Assembly (NCBI RefSeq): GCF_001750105.1 | Contig: NZ_CP014143.1 | Coordinates: 1,116,001-1,180,000 of the forward strand | Origin: Microbulbifer aggregans | GTDB lineage: Bacteria; Pseudomonadota; Gammaproteobacteria; Pseudomonadales; Cellvibrionaceae | Direction: 5' to 3' | DNA length: 64,000 nt | Part shown: positions 61,504-64,000 of the stretch, in pieces | How the letters are laid out: each line of letters starts with the position of its first letter | Numbering within the stretch: position 1 is the stretch's first letter | Notes under the pieces: generated by a model | Told to the model about the DNA's origin: nothing | Database searches by the model: none | What the model saw: the letters and a program-made list of their open reading frames with translations, nothing else | Position numbers and translations under genes: made by a program

Positions 61504-62511
61504 GTGAAGTTAGCCAGCCTTAAATCCGGCCGCGACGGCCAACTGGTGGTGGTCAGCGACGACCTCACCCGAATGGCGTCCGCAGCCGACATTGCCCCGA
61601 CCCTGCAGAATGCACTGGATAACTGGGCCGAAGTTTCCAGCAAGCTGGAAGCCCTGCATGCAAAGTTGCAGAGAGGCGAAATCGAAGGCGAAGCCTTCGA
61701 CCAGGCCAATTGTCACAGCCCGCTGCCCCGTGCCTACCACTGGGCAGATGGCAGTGCTTATGTGAATCACGTGGAGCTGGTGCGCAAAGCACGCAACGCC
61801 GAAATGCCGGAAACTTTCTGGACCGACCCGCTGATGTACCAGGGTGGCTCCGATACTTTCCTGGCGCCGCGTGAGCCGGTAAAAATGCCGCAGAGCGAAG
61901 GTTTCGGTATCGACTTCGAGGCCGAAATTGCCGTCATCACCGACGACGTGCCCATGGGGGTGTCCCCGGAGGAAGCCCTCAAGCACATCAAGCTGATCAT
62001 GCTGGTGAACGATGTGTCCCTGCGTGGCCTGATCCCCGGTGAGCTGGCCAAAGGCTTCGGCTTCTATCAGTCCAAGCCGTCCAGCGCGTTCTCGCCGGTC
62101 TGTGTCACACCGGAACAGCTGGGTGATAGCTGGAAGGAAGGCAAGCTGCACCTGCCACTGACCTCCGAGTTGAACGGCAAGACCTTTGGCAAGCCGAACG
62201 CCGGCGTGGACATGACTTTCCACTTCGGCCAGCTGGTGGCCCACGCGGCCAAGACCCGTCCCCTGGGAGCGGGCACTATCATCGGCTCCGGCACGGTGTC
62301 CAACAAATTGGATGGTGGCCCAGGCAAGCCAGTGGATGACGGCGGTGTCGGCTACAGCTGTATCGCCGAGATCCGCATGATCGAAACCATCCAGAACGGC
62401 AAGCCGAGCACCTCCTTTATGGACTTCGGTGATCGTATCGCCATCGAGATGTACGATGACGAGGGCAAGTCGATCTTCGGTCGCATCGAGCAGGTTGTCG
62501 AAAAATCATAA
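61504..62511 (+). CDS. Fumarylacetoacetate hydrolase family protein
   Basis: A 335-residue FAH-family hydrolase. The metal site is in GFGIDFEAEIAVITDDV near residue 136-152 (Asp, Glu) and VNDVSLR near 171; the later GSGTVSNK near 255 lies at the active site. The bacterial FAH group of this length splits fumarylacetoacetate into fumarate and acetoacetate, the last step of tyrosine breakdown, which fits the hppD context. GTG 61504 with GAGGAAGG seven bases upstream. It ends the operon, followed by a strong terminator. Confidence 0.88.
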   Translation: MKLASLKSGRDGQLVVVSDDLTRMASAADIAPTLQNALDNWAEVSSKLEALHAKLQRGEIEGEAFDQANCHSPLPRAYHWADGSAYVNHVELVRKARNAEMPETFWTDPLMYQGGSDTFLAPREPVKMPQSEGFGIDFEAEIAVITDDVPMGVSPEEALKHIKLIMLVNDVSLRGLIPGELAKGFGFYQSKPSSAFSPVCVTPEQLGDSWKEGKLHLPLTSELNGKTFGKPNAGVDMTFHFGQLVAHAAKTRPLGAGTIIGSGTVSNKLDGGPGKPVDDGGVGYSCIAEIRMIETIQNGKPSTSFMDFGDRIAIEMYDDEGKSIFGRIEQVVEKS

Positions 62512-62529
62512 AAATCACTCGATAAGAAG

Positions 62530-62557
62530 AAGGCCACCCAAGCGGGTGGCCTTTTTT
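62530..62557 (+). terminator. Rho-independent terminator of the hppD operon
   Basis: A 9-bp stem, AGGCCACCC (62531-62539) with GGGTGGCCT (62544-62552), a 4-nt loop and a run of six Ts. It begins 19 bp after the FAH stop. The A/T flanks extend the stem by one or two pairs. Confidence 0.93.
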
Positions 62558-62815
62558 GTTTCACTACTCCTCTTCTACACCCGCGACCTTCGCCGGTTGT
62601 TATCTCTTTACCTGCTGCCGGCGCCTTTCCTGACTAATCACCCACTTTCCACTTCCTTCGGCAGGAGCTGAATATCACGCCGGAGGTCCGGAGGCTCAGT
62701 GCTCCAGTGCTTCTGTGGGCTAGAGTTAGCGGAGAAGTGCGCTTCGATTAGCCTGCCCTGGTAGCGAGCGGGCGTACGTTTCTCCGTAATCTGGTAATGC
62801 AAAGGAATAGCTGTC
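62558..62815. other. Non-coding gap before the sulfatase
   Basis: About 258 bp between the terminator and the sulfatase start. It must contain the sulfatase promoter. I see no clear -35/-10 pair; AAGGA lies nine bases before the GTG. Confidence 0.4.
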
Positions 62816-64000
62816 GTGAAAAGTACCTGCTTCGCCTTGATGGCCGCTCTGCTTCTGTTCGCCTGCTCAGAGAAACAGGATACGGATTCGACGGCCACGG
62901 GCGATTCGGCACAGAAAACAGTGAGCTCTGCAGTCACTGAGCACCGGGAAGCCGAAACCGAGCAGATCATTGCCTCAAGCAAGAGAGAGTCGGCGGAGCA
63001 GAATAGCAATTCCGCCCAAGACAAAAAGCCGGCCAATCGCCAATCAGGCGGCAAGCCCAACATACTGGTGATCTGGGGTGACGATGTCGGCATGTGGAAC
63101 ATTAGCGCCTATCACCGAGGCATGATGGGAGGGAGTACCCCAAATATCGATCGTATTGCCAAAGACGGCATGATGTTTATGGATCACTATGCCCAGGCAT
63201 CATGCACCGCGGGGCGGGCCGCATTTATCACCGGCCAGTATCCCATCCGCACCGGCTTGAGCACCGTTGGCCTGCCGGGCGCGAAAGAGGGAATCATGAA
63301 GAAAGATCCTACCCTCGCGGAGATGCTCAAAGCCAAGGGTTATGTCACCGGCCAGTTTGGCAAAAATCATCTTGGTGACCGGGATGAACATTTACCAACC
63401 AATCACGGTTTTGACGAGTTCTTCGGGATTCTCTATCACCTGAATGCGGGCGAATATCCGGAGCAGTATGACTTCCCCAAAGATGAAGCCATACAGGAAA
63501 AGCTAAAACTGAAAATGCGCGGTGTCATTCACTCCCGGGCAATGCCAGATGGGTCGCAGAAGATTGAAGATCTCGGACCTTGGGGGCGGGAGCGGCAGCG
63601 TAACCTTGATCAGGAAGTGCTCGAACAGTCCAAGCGTTTTATCAGTGACGCGGTTAAATCTGGCAAACCCTTCTTCGTCTGGCACAACACCACACGCATG
63701 CACTATCGCACTAACCTGAATGAGGAATATGCCGGTAAAAGTGGTTATGGGATCTATGCAGACGGAATGATGGAGCTGGATGATGACGTTGGCGAGCTAC
63801 TGGACCTCCTCGACGAGCTTGGTGTTGCCGACAATACCATCGTCATGTTTTCAACCGATAATGGTGCAGCCTCCAATTCTTGGCCAGATGGCGGCAACCA
63901 TCCGTTCCATGGTGAAAAGGGTGTTGGCGGCTGGGAGGGCGGATTCCGGGTCCCCATGCTGGTGAAGTGGCCTGGGCATATTCCCGAGGGGGCCTATACC
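62816..64000 (+). CDS. Lipoprotein sulfatase (3' truncated by window end)
   Basis: The first 395 codons of a type I sulfatase, open to the edge of the window. A signal peptide ends in lipobox LFAC (Cys about 17), then a Ser/Thr/Glu-rich spacer (about 20-75) leads to the catalytic domain. NILVIWGDDVG near residues 82-92 gives two metal Asps (89, 90). SCTAGRAAFITGQ has Cys130, the residue that a formylglycine-generating enzyme oxidises (CxAxR form). GKNHLGD near 183 fits the active-site Lys/His. It is probably surface-exposed and acts on sulfated polysaccharides, common in marine bacteria. Confidence 0.93.
   Translation, partial: MKSTCFALMAALLLFACSEKQDTDSTATGDSAQKTVSSAVTEHREAETEQIIASSKRESAEQNSNSAQDKKPANRQSGGKPNILVIWGDDVGMWNISAYHRGMMGGSTPNIDRIAKDGMMFMDHYAQASCTAGRAAFITGQYPIRTGLSTVGLPGAKEGIMKKDPTLAEMLKAKGYVTGQFGKNHLGDRDEHLPTNHGFDEFFGILYHLNAGEYPEQYDFPKDEAIQEKLKLKMRGVIHSRAMPDGSQKIEDLGPWGRERQRNLDQEVLEQSKRFISDAVKSGKPFFVWHNTTRMHYRTNLNEEYAGKSGYGIYADGMMELDDDVGELLDLLDELGVADNTIVMFSTDNGAASNSWPDGGNHPFHGEKGVGGWEGGFRVPMLVKWPGHIPEGAYT

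Noticed and set aside
1..64000. tRNA, rRNA, CRISPR arrays, insertion sequences or phage genes
   Set aside because: None recognised by eye. The AT-richer stretch at about 45.4-51 kb hints at transfer of part of the polysaccharide locus, but no mobile element or repeat border was found.

Overview
The window reads as chromosomal DNA of a GC-rich gammaproteobacterium. Several gene sets point to a marine, Microbulbifer- or Cellvibrio-like member: finR-fpr, cbpA-cbpM, a RimK-family/GNAT-C39 pair, a PspA/NfeD-like/YqiK membrane module, a 4-hydroxyphenylpyruvate dioxygenase (HPPD) operon and a lipoprotein sulfatase. That placement is inferred from gene content and was not tested. No rRNA, tRNA, CRISPR array or insertion sequence was seen.

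Layout. 0-9 kb holds housekeeping and envelope genes: a SLC13 permease, an exported M28 peptidase, a GNAT-C39 fusion divergent from a RimK-like ATP-grasp ligase, a small lipoprotein, finR/fpr and an outer-membrane lipocalin. 9.2-21.8 kb is a leftward block. It begins at the right with TldD-PmbA-TldD (both TldDs have twin-arginine signals) and a strong terminator. DUF4159, MoxR ATPase, DUF58, BatA-like, DUF4175 and a large membrane protein then follow in tight or overlapping array, which is a MoxR/BatA-type envelope module. 22.2-31.3 kb has a nicotinamide phosphoribosyltransferase, a rightward membrane-stress module (RHH-like protein, PspA, NfeD-like, flotillin, DUF4019), cbpA-cbpM, a Ca2+/Na+ exchanger and a DUF533/TerB protein.

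31.6-56.9 kb is a Wzx/Wzy-type exopolysaccharide locus and the most interesting part. It carries an initiating glycosylphosphotransferase, two GT2 transferases, an Alg13/Alg14-like two-part transferase, a pyruvyl transferase with an FrhB-like Fe-S partner, a Wzy-like polymerase, a Wzx flippase, an outer-membrane beta-barrel, a short Wza/OPX protein, a Wzc kinase and a PHP-type phosphatase. Placed with these are a CheR-like methyltransferase that overlaps a 2003-residue NRPS, an asparagine-synthase-like protein and an Sfp-type phosphopantetheinyl transferase. The NRPS order is A-PCP-C-A-linker-PCP-LbH. The second A domain has a near-perfect glycine code, the first lacks the Asp that binds the alpha-amino group, and the protein ends in a hexapeptide acyltransferase instead of a thioesterase. 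My reading is that it builds an acyl-glycyl thioester and passes it to a sugar, so decorating the polysaccharide. This is inference, but each domain assignment rests on visible motifs.

56.9-64 kb holds a serine hydrolase, an APC-like permease, an HPPD-VOC-FAH aromatic catabolism operon behind a two-copy operator-like repeat, a clear terminator and the start of a sulfatase that runs off the window.
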